A stretch of 64,000 nt of DNA from an uncultured Bacteroidales bacterium (GTDB taxonomy: Bacteria > Bacteroidota > Bacteroidia > Bacteroidales > Muribaculaceae). A program made the position numbers and the translations under genes. Positions within the stretch are counted from its first letter, which is position 1; each line of letters starts with the position of its first letter. Location of the stretch: positions 101,258 to 165,257 of the forward strand of contig UQVH01000005.1 of NCBI GenBank assembly GCA_900544535.1. The letters are read 5' to 3'. Positions 24,581 through 32,633 of the stretch are shown piece by piece. Below the pieces are notes generated by a model. It was not told the DNA's origin. It saw only the letters and a list, made by a program, of their open reading frames with translations, and made no database searches.

Positions 24581-26425
24581 TCAGTTCCGGTACATGCTGT
24601 CAATGGCCTCGGCATAGAGACGGTTGATGGTGCCTCGGCGGATCTTCAGCGTGTTGGTGAGCTCACCTTTCTCCATCGAGAACTCCCGCGGGAGGAGGAT
24701 GAAGCGCTTGACTCGCTCATAGGAGGCGAGACGCTGCTGGAGTACCTCAAGACGGGCTGCGTAGATGTCGTGGATCTTAGGATCGGCGACAAGTTCCTCC
24801 ATCGATCCGTAGGCGATCTTCTCTTTGGCGGCAAGATCCTTGATGGCCTCGAAATCGGGGATGATGAGGGCCGACACGAATTTGCGGCGGTCGCCGATTA
24901 CGGCCACCTGATCGATGTATTTGTCCTCGCAGAGCAGTGTTTCGATAGCCTGGGGGGCGATATATTTGCCGTTGGATGTCTTGAAAAGGTCCTTGAGACG
25001 GTCAGTCAGGAAGAGGGCTCCGTTTTCGTCGATATATCCGGCGTCGCCGGTACGGAACCAGCCGTCGGCCGTGAATGCCTCGGCGGTTTCTTTGGGCTTG
25101 TTGTAGTAACCGCGCATGACCATCGGGCTTTTGACAAGCACTTCGTCGTTCTCCCCGATGCGGATGCCGACCATCGGGATAGGTGTCCCCACTGAGCCTA
25201 TCTCCCACCCTGTCTGCGGGAAGCAGCAGACGGTAGCGGTGGTTTCGGAAAGGCCGTAGCCCACCACAATGTTTATGCCGCAGGCGTGGAAAAACTCGAC
25301 TACCTTGCTTGAGACGGGCGCACCCGCGGTCGGGAAAATGTTGCCGTGGTCGATGCCTATTGCCTCGCGCAGGAGACGGAAGACACGGTTGTCGAAAAAG
25401 CGGTAGCGCGTTTCGAGCCACCAGGGGACTTTTCGGCCGAGACGGGCATACTTTATATTGCGGCGGCGTCCGACCTTGAGGGCCTCACGGACCACCAGAC
25501 GCATGGCCGGGTTCATCGAGGCTATTTTTTCATGGACGGCGGCATAAACCTTCTCCCAGAAGCGCGGAACGGAACACATGCAGGTCGGGCGCACTTCCCG
25601 GATGGTGGTCTGTATCTCATGCGGATCGCGGTTGACCGAGACCTTTATGCCTTTGGTCAGGCAGAAGTAGGTCCAGCCTTTTTCAAAGATGTGGCTGAGA
25701 GGGAGGAAAGCCATCGAGGTGTCGTTTTCGTCGACCATCACGAGGCGGTCCCAGTGAGAGGCCATAGCGGCATCGTAGTTGGCATGGGTGAGTATGGCGC
25801 CCTTGGGCTCGCCTGTGGTTCCGGAGGTGTAGACGAGGGTGGCGATGTCGTCGGGGGTCGCCGAGGCGGTGCGGGTGCCGACCGTGACGCCGATCTGCAC
25901 GTCGGCAGTCTCTCCGAGTTTCATAAAATCGGCCCAGAGCATGGAGGTCGTGTCATCCTTGTCAAGTTCAATGGGCTTGAGAACCACGATGCGTCTGAGC
26001 GTCGGACAAATTGACTGTGCTTCACGGGCGATGCGGTACTGGGTGGTGTTTCCGACAAAAAGCAGCCGGCAGCCGGCATCATTGATGATGTAGACGAGCT
26101 GTTCGAGCGAACTTGTGGCATAGATCGAGACGGAGACCGCACGGTTGCGGAAGCAGGCGAAGTCGGTGATAAGGTTTTCAGGACGGTTAGCCGAGAAAGT
26201 GGCCACGTTTTCGGCCTCGCGCACACCGAGGACCGCAAGGGCAAGAGCGGCTGTACGGACATCGGCGGCATAGCGCGTCCATGAAATATCATACCAGCGG
26301 TTTTCGGGCCCAGGGGCCGCGAGAGCCGCTTTTTCGCCGAAATGGGCGGCCTGGCGCTCAGGCAGATCAGTCAGTATATTGGCTTTTAAAACGTCAGATG
26401 CTGTCAGCTTTGATTTTGAATTCAT
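24581..26425 (-). CDS. Long-chain fatty acid--CoA ligase (AMP-binding)
   Basis: 614 residues of the ANL superfamily. The P-loop-like motif TLVYTSGTTGEPKGAILTH, the adenine motif VGYGLSETTATVCC, the DxFRTGD-type hinge GWFRTGDAGYIDENG and the following LKDLFKTSNGKYIAPQ with the hinge Lys are all seen. It activates fatty acids to acyl-AMP and then acyl-CoA. The start ATG 26425 (MNSKSKLTASDV) is used; a longer open frame begins at 26581, but its first 50 codons translate a repetitive palindromic element. A -7-like TAACTTTG at 26615-26622 would give a leader of about 185 nt containing that repeat. Confidence 0.93.
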   Translation of the reverse strand: MNSKSKLTASDVLKANILTDLPERQAAHFGEKAALAAPGPENRWYDISWTRYAADVRTAALALAVLGVREAENVATFSANRPENLITDFACFRNRAVSVSIYATSSLEQLVYIINDAGCRLLFVGNTTQYRIAREAQSICPTLRRIVVLKPIELDKDDTTSMLWADFMKLGETADVQIGVTVGTRTASATPDDIATLVYTSGTTGEPKGAILTHANYDAAMASHWDRLVMVDENDTSMAFLPLSHIFEKGWTYFCLTKGIKVSVNRDPHEIQTTIREVRPTCMCSVPRFWEKVYAAVHEKIASMNPAMRLVVREALKVGRRRNIKYARLGRKVPWWLETRYRFFDNRVFRLLREAIGIDHGNIFPTAGAPVSSKVVEFFHACGINIVVGYGLSETTATVCCFPQTGWEIGSVGTPIPMVGIRIGENDEVLVKSPMVMRGYYNKPKETAEAFTADGWFRTGDAGYIDENGALFLTDRLKDLFKTSNGKYIAPQAIETLLCEDKYIDQVAVIGDRRKFVSALIIPDFEAIKDLAAKEKIAYGSMEELVADPKIHDIYAARLEVLQQRLASYERVKRFILLPREFSMEKGELTNTLKIRRGTINRLYAEAIDSMYRN

Positions 26426-26476
26426 CAGCTCGGATTTTGAAGGCTGTTTCCACTGCGGATGTCGCAAATTACCCCG

Positions 26477-26556
26477 GTAGGGACGCGATTCATCGCGTCC
26501 GCAGTTTGGCCGGTTGATTCTCAGGCGATTGCAGACGCGATGAATCGCGTCCCTAC
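26477..26556. repeat. REP/BIME-like palindromic element, copy 1
   Basis: Two 26-nt imperfect palindromes in inverted orientation (26477-26502 and 26531-26556, one mismatch between them), each with core GGACGCGAT..ATCGCGTCC, separated by 28 nt. The same element occurs at 28717-28795, including the spacer motif ATTCTCAGGCG. Confidence 0.9.
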
Positions 26557-26747
26557 TGAGAATGCCGGATTTTTGCGACATCGCCTGTTTTAACAGCTAT
26601 TTTTTTATGAGGGGCAAAGTTAGCCACAATTTTTACGCTAAAGCCACAGAGGGCAGCAAAAAGTTTCTATTTGTTAACATTTCCTTAGGAATTGCACATC
26701 CGGATTAACATCTCTTAATCCATTTTAAGCCAACATACCAAAATTAA

Positions 26748-26802
26748 GGCATATAATAGACAAAATGGATGCACATCATGTGCAGTATGTCTATTATATG
26801 CC
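26748..26802 (-). terminator. Large nested hairpin downstream of the GLPGLI gene
   Basis: Perfect 15-bp outer stem (26748-26762 with 26788-26802) enclosing a second perfect 7-bp hairpin TGCACAT-C-ATGTGCA (26770-26784). It follows the GLPGLI stop by 40 nt. The minus-strand sequence after it (TTAATTTTGG) has only a weak U tract, so terminator is the likely but not certain role. Confidence 0.55.
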
Positions 26803-26841
26803 TGTATGTCAGAAAAGTGCGTATTCAGCAGAATATAGCCG

Positions 26842-27738
26842 TCAGCGTTCGATCGGATTGTCGATGTCGCAGGCGTCGATTCCGGTAGAAGGGCTGTATT
26901 TCTCAGGATAGTGTCCGGGACGCTTGCTCATGACGCCCGACGACTGGACATAGCTGTTGTCAGAGAGGGCGAAGACGCGCAGGATCTTCTTGAACTCCGC
27001 AGGTGTGGCGGGAGTGAATTTCTCAGGCATCTTGATGTAGAGCTTGCTGTCAGGGGTGCTGTTGACAATGCCGTTGAACATCCAGCGGATCTCGTTGTCG
27101 GCATCGGAGAGTTCGAGCACCACACCGGGCAGTCCGGCAAAGGTGCGCGGAGCAGCCTGATGAGGCAGATCGGTGGTGAACCAGGCGGTCCACTTGCGGC
27201 CGCCCTTGTCGAGGGTGGCTTTACGGCAGTTGTATTCGCCGATCTTTTTCTCCTCAGAGGTGACGTTCCACTTGTTTTCACACTTTGCGTCGTCGATTAG
27301 GAATTCATCGGTGACAATGCGGTAGGTGCGGACCATACGGCCGGATTCGGGATAGTAGAAGTAGAAATCCGGTGTGAGATGATAGGCGAGACTCATGTCG
27401 CCTCCCTGACCGTTGGGATTGGCCTGGCGCCAGCGGGCCTCCCCTATCCCCTGCCAGCTCATGTCGAGGGTGGCCTTGGGGGTGACGAGGACTACGCGGT
27501 CTTCCTCGAAACGGAAATCTTTCTTCTTGTTGCAGAGATAATTGAGGCGGTAGCGGACGCCATATTCGGCGGAATCGGCACCGGCATAGTAGGCGGCTGC
27601 CTCCTCTTTCATTTTATTGAGCATCTCGTTAGCTTTGGCCTGCTGCGATCCGGCGTCGTGCTGCTGTTTGTGGTCCTGGGCGCTGACACCGAGACCTAAG
27701 ACGAGGACTATGGCCGACGCGAGTATTTCTTTCTTCAT
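26842..27738 (-). CDS. GLPGLI family protein
   Basis: 298 residues with a signal peptide (MKKEILASAIVLVLGLGVSAQ). The name-giving motif appears as FAGLPGVVLELSDADNEI near residue 215, and the preceding WTAWFTTDLP segment is also typical. The family is common in Bacteroidetes; its role is unknown, though members often sit next to TonB-dependent receptors. Start ATG 27738 is preferred to a Met ten codons upstream because it begins the signal peptide and leaves a 14-nt gap after the protease gene. Last gene of the thioredoxin-protease-GLPGLI run. Confidence 0.88.
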   Translation of the reverse strand: MKKEILASAIVLVLGLGVSAQDHKQQHDAGSQQAKANEMLNKMKEEAAAYYAGADSAEYGVRYRLNYLCNKKKDFRFEEDRVVLVTPKATLDMSWQGIGEARWRQANPNGQGGDMSLAYHLTPDFYFYYPESGRMVRTYRIVTDEFLIDDAKCENKWNVTSEEKKIGEYNCRKATLDKGGRKWTAWFTTDLPHQAAPRTFAGLPGVVLELSDADNEIRWMFNGIVNSTPDSKLYIKMPEKFTPATPAEFKKILRVFALSDNSYVQSSGVMSKRPGHYPEKYSPSTGIDACDIDNPIER

Positions 27739-27752
27739 TTTCGGCTCAGGGA

Positions 27753-28682
27753 TTAATCGGTAAAACATTCTCTGATCAGGAACACGGGGACTGTCTGTTT
27801 GTACGACATCTGGAAGTTGCGGAACTGCTGGGGCTGGGCGTAGAGCGAGAACGTGGAGCTAACGAGCGCCACGAGGTTGCCGCAGTCGTCGAATATCGGG
27901 CCACCACTGGCTCCGACGCCATAGTCGGAGGTGATTTCAAGGATATATTTGTCGCGTCCGTTGCGCTTGTTAGTGTTGCGGGTGCAGTTCGAGACCATGC
28001 CGTCGGTGAAGTGGAAATAGGCCCCCGACGGATGCGAGAGGCAGTAGACGGTCGTGCCCTGAGGTGTGTCGCCGCCGATTGAGGCCGGAGTGAGCTTGCG
28101 GCCGTTGGTGTCGACCTTTATGATGGCCATGTCGTTGGTGGGATCGACATAGAGCACCTGCCTGAAGGGGTAAATATTACCTTCATAGTCCATCAGGAAG
28201 CGCAGAAGGTCGGTATTGACTTCATGGCCGAGGGCGCCGCTAAGCACGAGGTCGGCCACCACGTGGTAGTTTGTCGCGCAGATTCCGTCAGGCGTAAGGG
28301 CCACGGCGGAGGCGTTGCTGTAAGCCGAGTCAAGATTGTAGGTGTTGTTGTGTTCGTAGCGGCACACAACGAGAGAACTGGGCCGGCAGAGTTCGAAGAC
28401 CTCGCGGGCCGAGAGCTTGCGCTTGCGGGTGGGGGTCAGGACACGGGCCGGAGCCACCTTTCCGTCGGCAAGACCTGCGATGACGTTGTGGCGCAACGAG
28501 TCGGAGCCCTGACCGGGATGCGTCTTCAGATATTCGCGCGCAAGGGCGGTCGTGGCCTCGACTTTCGCGGGGTAGTCAAGGAAAAGCGCGTCATGGTCAG
28601 CACGAGCCTGTGGCGCTATGCTCATGAGAGCAAGCACCACAGCCACGAGTGATGAGGGCAGAGCAAACAATTTTCTGTTCAT
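27753..28682 (-). CDS. Trypsin-like serine protease (S1/DegP type), exported
   Basis: 309 residues. A signal peptide (KLFALPSSLVAVVLALMS) precedes an alpha-helical pro-region, then a chymotrypsin-fold protease with the full triad: His140 in ATNYHVVAD, Asp184 in PTNDMAIIKV and Ser259 in GVGASGGPIFDD. No PDZ domain follows, unlike DegP. The Gly-Ala-Ser-Gly-Gly form resembles HtrA-like and V8-like bacterial proteases. Start ATG 28682 begins the signal peptide; the frame is open 17 codons further. It lies between a thioredoxin and a GLPGLI gene; a REP-like element occupies the gap to the upstream thioredoxin gene. Confidence 0.85.
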   Translation of the reverse strand: MNRKLFALPSSLVAVVLALMSIAPQARADHDALFLDYPAKVEATTALAREYLKTHPGQGSDSLRHNVIAGLADGKVAPARVLTPTRKRKLSAREVFELCRPSSLVVCRYEHNNTYNLDSAYSNASAVALTPDGICATNYHVVADLVLSGALGHEVNTDLLRFLMDYEGNIYPFRQVLYVDPTNDMAIIKVDTNGRKLTPASIGGDTPQGTTVYCLSHPSGAYFHFTDGMVSNCTRNTNKRNGRDKYILEITSDYGVGASGGPIFDDCGNLVALVSSTFSLYAQPQQFRNFQMSYKQTVPVFLIRECFTD

Positions 28683-28716
28683 CTGTTCTATTCTGTATCT
28701 GTTGTGAATTTTCTCA

Positions 28717-28795
28717 GTAGGGACGCGATTCATCGCGTCCGCATTATGGCAGGTAATTCTCAGGCGGTTGCGGACGCGATGAATCGCGTCCCTAC
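28717..28795. repeat. REP/BIME-like palindromic element, copy 2
   Basis: Same structure as at 26477-26556: palindromes at 28717-28742 and 28770-28795 in inverted orientation with a 27-nt spacer. It sits in the 153-nt gap between the thioredoxin and protease genes. Confidence 0.9.
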
Positions 28796-28835
28796 TGCCG
28801 ATTGTGGCAGATTTTGCAACATTCCTAAGCGTGGA

Positions 28836-29921
28836 TCAGTCATTTGATTCCAGCGATCCGAGAGCGCGGCCCACAACCTGAATTGCGACTGCACCGAGAT
28901 CGCTGAGGTGAGAGCGGAGGAACTGTGAGAGCTGGGGTTTCATCACTGCATCGGAGGTGTCGAAAAGACGGGTCACATTCATTGCAAGCACATCTTTTGA
29001 ACGAGCCGAAAGACGGTTGAAATTGGCTTCGCAGAACTTGAGATAGTCGGCGTCGTTCATTGCCACGCGATTTTCAACAAATTCGTAGATGACGTGGTTG
29101 TCATTGTCCTTGTCGAGACCGAGATCGGCGATCTGTTTCTTGAGTTTGTTGAACTCCTCGGCCTTGTAGCCGCCTTCGCGGAACATGTAGCCTGAGAAGT
29201 ATGATCCGAGCTCACGACCGTAGAGAGCGGCGAGGACGGTATTGATCTTCTTTGCGGTCTCGCCGGTGAACTTGTCCTTGTTGGCTGTCATGAAGCGCGC
29301 GCGGTCGTTATCGAGATCAACAGTATAGACTGTGAAGATAAAATCGTTTTCGGGTTTGAGACGGTCAGCGTCGGACAGGGATGCGAAATAGTCGTCGATC
29401 ACCTGAAAACCTTCTTTATCCTTGCGCTGCTCCATGAGCTGCATTGCATAACCGTTGACGAGTTTCGGAGTGCGTTCGCCTGCCTCGTAGCGGGCTTTCA
29501 CACGTTCGGGAGCCTGATCGGGATCAAGAACGGCGTTGACTTTCTCGATGAACTTGGGGCCGTCCATATAGCCTGAGAATTTGGCCACTTCCTTGCCGTC
29601 GGCATCGATGAGCACATAGGTGGGATAGGCCTTGACGCCGTATTTTCTGGAGAGTTCCAGACCTTCTTTCTCGGCATCGAGCTTTACGGGGATGAATTTG
29701 GCATTCATGAAGTCGCCGACTTCCTTCTGGGGGAACACCTTGTTGGACATCATCTTGCAAGGACCGCACCAGGTGGTGAAAAAGTCAACGAACACAAGTT
29801 TATTTTCCTGTTTTGCCGCTGCAAGAGCTTCGTCGAAGGAAACATGACGGAATTCTGTCTGGGCGGGAGCCACTAAGGCAGAAGCACCGAGAAGCATGGA
29901 GGCAAAGATAAATTTTTTCAT
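28836..29921 (-). CDS. Exported thioredoxin-fold protein
   Basis: 361 residues. Signal peptide MKKFIFASMLLGASALVAPA, then a thioredoxin domain with the DsbD-gamma/thioredoxin-like active site FFTTWCGPCKMM and the cis-Pro segment VKAYPTYVLID. The remaining 200 residues are helical and without a known motif, in the style of Bacteroidetes 'thioredoxin family protein' with a C-terminal extension. Likely a periplasmic thiol-disulfide reductase or chaperone. It heads the set with the protease and GLPGLI genes, separated from the SusCD operon upstream by a strong terminator. Confidence 0.88.
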   Translation of the reverse strand: MKKFIFASMLLGASALVAPAQTEFRHVSFDEALAAAKQENKLVFVDFFTTWCGPCKMMSNKVFPQKEVGDFMNAKFIPVKLDAEKEGLELSRKYGVKAYPTYVLIDADGKEVAKFSGYMDGPKFIEKVNAVLDPDQAPERVKARYEAGERTPKLVNGYAMQLMEQRKDKEGFQVIDDYFASLSDADRLKPENDFIFTVYTVDLDNDRARFMTANKDKFTGETAKKINTVLAALYGRELGSYFSGYMFREGGYKAEEFNKLKKQIADLGLDKDNDNHVIYEFVENRVAMNDADYLKFCEANFNRLSARSKDVLAMNVTRLFDTSDAVMKPQLSQFLRSHLSDLGAVAIQVVGRALGSLESND

Positions 29922-30043
29922 AACTGATTGAGGTATGTGTTAAGGTTAATTTCGTTTACTGAATATAAGACGGACGACAGACATAAACGTTACACCGAAT
30001 GCGAAAAAATCTGCCGCGCCATTTTTTTGTAAGAGATGAAAAA

Positions 30044-30088
30044 ATGCCGCGTGAGGCCTGACGTCATGGTCATGTCTCCACGCGGCAT
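30044..30088 (-). terminator. Terminator of the SusCD operon
   Basis: A 10-bp stem ATGCCGCGTG (30044-30053) with its complement at 30079-30088, followed on the minus strand by TTTTTTC. 30 nt after the stop of the PKD-like lipoprotein gene. Confidence 0.9.
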
Positions 30089-30117
30089 CATATATCATAT
30101 CGTCACTGACCGGAGGA

Positions 30118-31701
30118 TCAGGGGAGTTTCCATTCTATGTCTTTCACGCGCAGATCGGTTTCCCACTGCTGTCCCTGAAGGAAGCTGAATCCGGCGTTGG
30201 CTGTCGGAGGCACTTCCATCTTGTAGATCATGCCCTTGCCTGTGGCCTCGTTATAGGTGGCAACAAAGTAGTCCTTGAGAGATGCCTGTGAGGCATATTC
30301 CGGTTCAATATCGGTAATTTCGCCGTCGAAATCCATGCTGATGCTGGTTCCACGGGTGTAGTCATACTGATAGAGGCGGCTGCCTACGGAGTAGAGAAGC
30401 ACCTGGCGGTTCGACGAGAACATATAGTGCGAGGCTTTGCCAAAATCGGGAGCTCCGGCAGGATCGACCTTATAGAGAGGCGATTTCTGTCCGATCATAT
30501 ACATGAAGCGCAGATTGCTGTAATAGCCGCCGAAGAATACGATGTAGTAGTTGTCAGCGTCGTTGTCCTTGAGGATCATGTAGACCGGTGTCGAGGGAGT
30601 ATTCGTGTTGAGGACATTGAAGCCGTTCTCGGCATAGACAAGTGTCCTGTTGTCATTGCCGATCTCGATGTCCCATTCGTTGACATACGATGTGTTCACG
30701 ATTTTCTCCAGGTAGGTCGGATATCTGTTTGTTATACGTGCGAAGCACTGGTGGTCCACGTCATAGATCAAAGTATTGACAATGTCGTCATTATACGATT
30801 TTGACATATGGAGGAACGCTTTGGGATAGGGAGTGAAGTATTCGTTTGACGTCGGACTGTAACGGTTGATCGCGCCACCCCAGTTGCCATTTGGGCAGAA
30901 CACCACCATGTCGTCGAGAATCATTCCCTTATAAGTTCTGGCACGGTTAAATGAACTTCCGGTCTGCGGGCTGTAACCGCCCTGACGCGGAAAGACTTCG
31001 TGGATACGCATGGGAGTCTTGTGCGGAGTCTCGATTTCAAGCAATCCGGCCTCGTTCAGTTCAGATCCGAATGAAATCGTATCGCCATATGACATCATGT
31101 AGGAAGAATGCTCCGAAAGCAACCACAAGAACTCGTCGCCCTCTTTGGCCGAACCTGTGCCGCTGAAAATAATCTGTTTGGCACCGACAAGGCCGACGGG
31201 ATTTTCAACTATACTCTTTGCATATGCAGTGTCTCGGCCCACAGGCATACAGAGCATGTCGAGACGTACGTTTCCGGTCTCCATATCGTCGCCAAGCACC
31301 ATGAATCCGCGGAGATAGGGCGATCCGACTATCAGATTGGTGCTTTTCTGTGTTTCGAGACCTGTCGTGCGGTCTTTGACCACAAAGTAAAGTGTATAGG
31401 TACCCGGAGCTATATTGGCAGGCCAGTCAAGGTCTTTCTCTGTGCTGATGACCATGTGGTTTGTGTGTCCGTCCAGACAGATATGCCATTCGTATTCATA
31501 GCTGCTCAGATCCGTTCCGGCAAGCGAACCGGAAAGGACAGGGCTGATGGTGACGTTGTCCATATAGGCCAGAGGGGCATATGATTCCTCTATGTCCTGT
31601 ATGTCAACTTCGTTGAGATGCTTGTAGTTGTAGTTGCCCTCGTCTTCGACGCAGGACGCCAGCAGGCCGAGCGTCAGGAAGGGTAAGATATATTTTTTCA
31701 T
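30118..31701 (-). CDS. PKD-like family lipoprotein of a SusCD locus
   Basis: 527 residues; lipobox LLASC (Cys 17). The N-terminus VEDEGNYNYKHLNEVDI and the following Ig-like segment (YEYEWHICLDG...YTLYFVVKDRTTGLE) match the Bacteroidetes PKD-like family found beside SusC/SusD and DUF4843 genes. The C-terminal half is probably a beta-propeller-like domain. Likely a surface-exposed accessory lipoprotein that binds the substrate delivered to the SusCD transporter. Fourth and last gene of the operon, 41 nt after the DUF4843 gene, and followed by a clear terminator. Confidence 0.85.
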   Translation of the reverse strand: MKKYILPFLTLGLLASCVEDEGNYNYKHLNEVDIQDIEESYAPLAYMDNVTISPVLSGSLAGTDLSSYEYEWHICLDGHTNHMVISTEKDLDWPANIAPGTYTLYFVVKDRTTGLETQKSTNLIVGSPYLRGFMVLGDDMETGNVRLDMLCMPVGRDTAYAKSIVENPVGLVGAKQIIFSGTGSAKEGDEFLWLLSEHSSYMMSYGDTISFGSELNEAGLLEIETPHKTPMRIHEVFPRQGGYSPQTGSSFNRARTYKGMILDDMVVFCPNGNWGGAINRYSPTSNEYFTPYPKAFLHMSKSYNDDIVNTLIYDVDHQCFARITNRYPTYLEKIVNTSYVNEWDIEIGNDNRTLVYAENGFNVLNTNTPSTPVYMILKDNDADNYYIVFFGGYYSNLRFMYMIGQKSPLYKVDPAGAPDFGKASHYMFSSNRQVLLYSVGSRLYQYDYTRGTSISMDFDGEITDIEPEYASQASLKDYFVATYNEATGKGMIYKMEVPPTANAGFSFLQGQQWETDLRVKDIEWKLP

Positions 31702-31742
31702 TTTCGGAGTTTCGTTTTTCGTGTTAGACCATGTTTTGCCGA

Positions 31743-32618
31743 TCAGTTCTGCACCATAGCATCAGGCATAGTTCCCTGAGCCCAGGAAACGCCCTTGACA
31801 AACATCATGGAACCGTCCTCGTCGAGCACCCAGAATTCACGGCCCTTGCGGTACTGCTCAAGCAGATATTTCGACACATGGGCGGCGACACGCGGCGAAC
31901 GGCTGGTTTTCATCTTGGCGTCATCGTCGACATCGAAGTCAACAACAGTCCAGCCGAAGACTTCCTCTGCTATCTTAAGGATCAGAGCGTATTTGGTCTC
32001 GGTATATTTTCCGAAATTGTCATCGTTCCATCCGGCAGGCTTGCGTAGGCGGCAATTGGCGAAAATGTTGTGGATCGCCGGGTCGAAGTTCATGCCGAGT
32101 TCGGTATAAACGTCACCGCCGTTGGCACGCTTGGGTATAATGCCGATACCCTCCTCTCCGAAAGGCAGCACGAAATGTTCACCCGGAATCAGGCGGATCT
32201 GAAGCTGCACAGTGGTTTCCTCCATGTGGGGTGTGCGATGAATGATGACAGGAATGCGGGTACTGTTCTGTCCGGCAAGAATGACACCTTCATTCGTGGG
32301 AAGCTCATAATCCACACCGGCAACGGCATTTGTACTGTCGGCCACGACTTCAATTCCGAAGGGGCGATCATAGTCGCGGATATGGCCGGCGACCTCGACC
32401 TTGACCTTAAGCAAGGAGTCAGTACGTTCGAGCACGCCGAAGGGGATGTAGGAATAGATCTGATGTGAAAGTTTCAGACTGTCGAAGTGTGAGGGTCCGT
32501 ACTGCTGGTCAAAGAAAATGGCGTCAGCACCGTCATAATACGGGATTTCATGCTCCTTGCAGCTGTAAACCAGCGGAAGCGAGACAAGAGCGCAGATAAG
32601 GAATATTATTTTTTTCAT
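31743..32618 (-). CDS. DUF4843 domain lipoprotein of a SusCD locus
   Basis: 291 residues, lipobox LVYSC (Cys 20), then EHEIPYYDGADAIFFDQQYG, the typical start of DUF4843 proteins. The mature part is beta-rich, with VKVEVAGHIRDYDRPF and VPVIIHRTPHMEETTVQL-like segments of an Ig-type fold. Function unknown; it is a constant partner of one subfamily of SusCD pairs, where it is thought to be a surface lipoprotein of the uptake complex. It lies 15 nt downstream of susD. Confidence 0.88.
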   Translation of the reverse strand: MKKIIFLICALVSLPLVYSCKEHEIPYYDGADAIFFDQQYGPSHFDSLKLSHQIYSYIPFGVLERTDSLLKVKVEVAGHIRDYDRPFGIEVVADSTNAVAGVDYELPTNEGVILAGQNSTRIPVIIHRTPHMEETTVQLQIRLIPGEHFVLPFGEEGIGIIPKRANGGDVYTELGMNFDPAIHNIFANCRLRKPAGWNDDNFGKYTETKYALILKIAEEVFGWTVVDFDVDDDAKMKTSRSPRVAAHVSKYLLEQYRKGREFWVLDEDGSMMFVKGVSWAQGTMPDAMVQN

Positions 32619-32633
32619 GATGGATCGTTGTTT

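Larger units (their letters stand above)
26426..26841. other. Gene-free stretch with REP-like element, -7 box and nested hairpin
   Basis: 416 nt between the GLPGLI gene and the acyl-CoA ligase gene. From the ligase side it holds a REP/BIME-like element (26477-26556), a TAACTTTG box (26615-26622, minus strand), an AT-rich stretch, and a large nested hairpin (26748-26802). No open frame in it looks coding. Confidence 0.8.

Noticed and set aside
26426..26581. N-terminal extension of the acyl-CoA ligase
   Set aside because: It translates the REP-like element and adds nothing known in the family.
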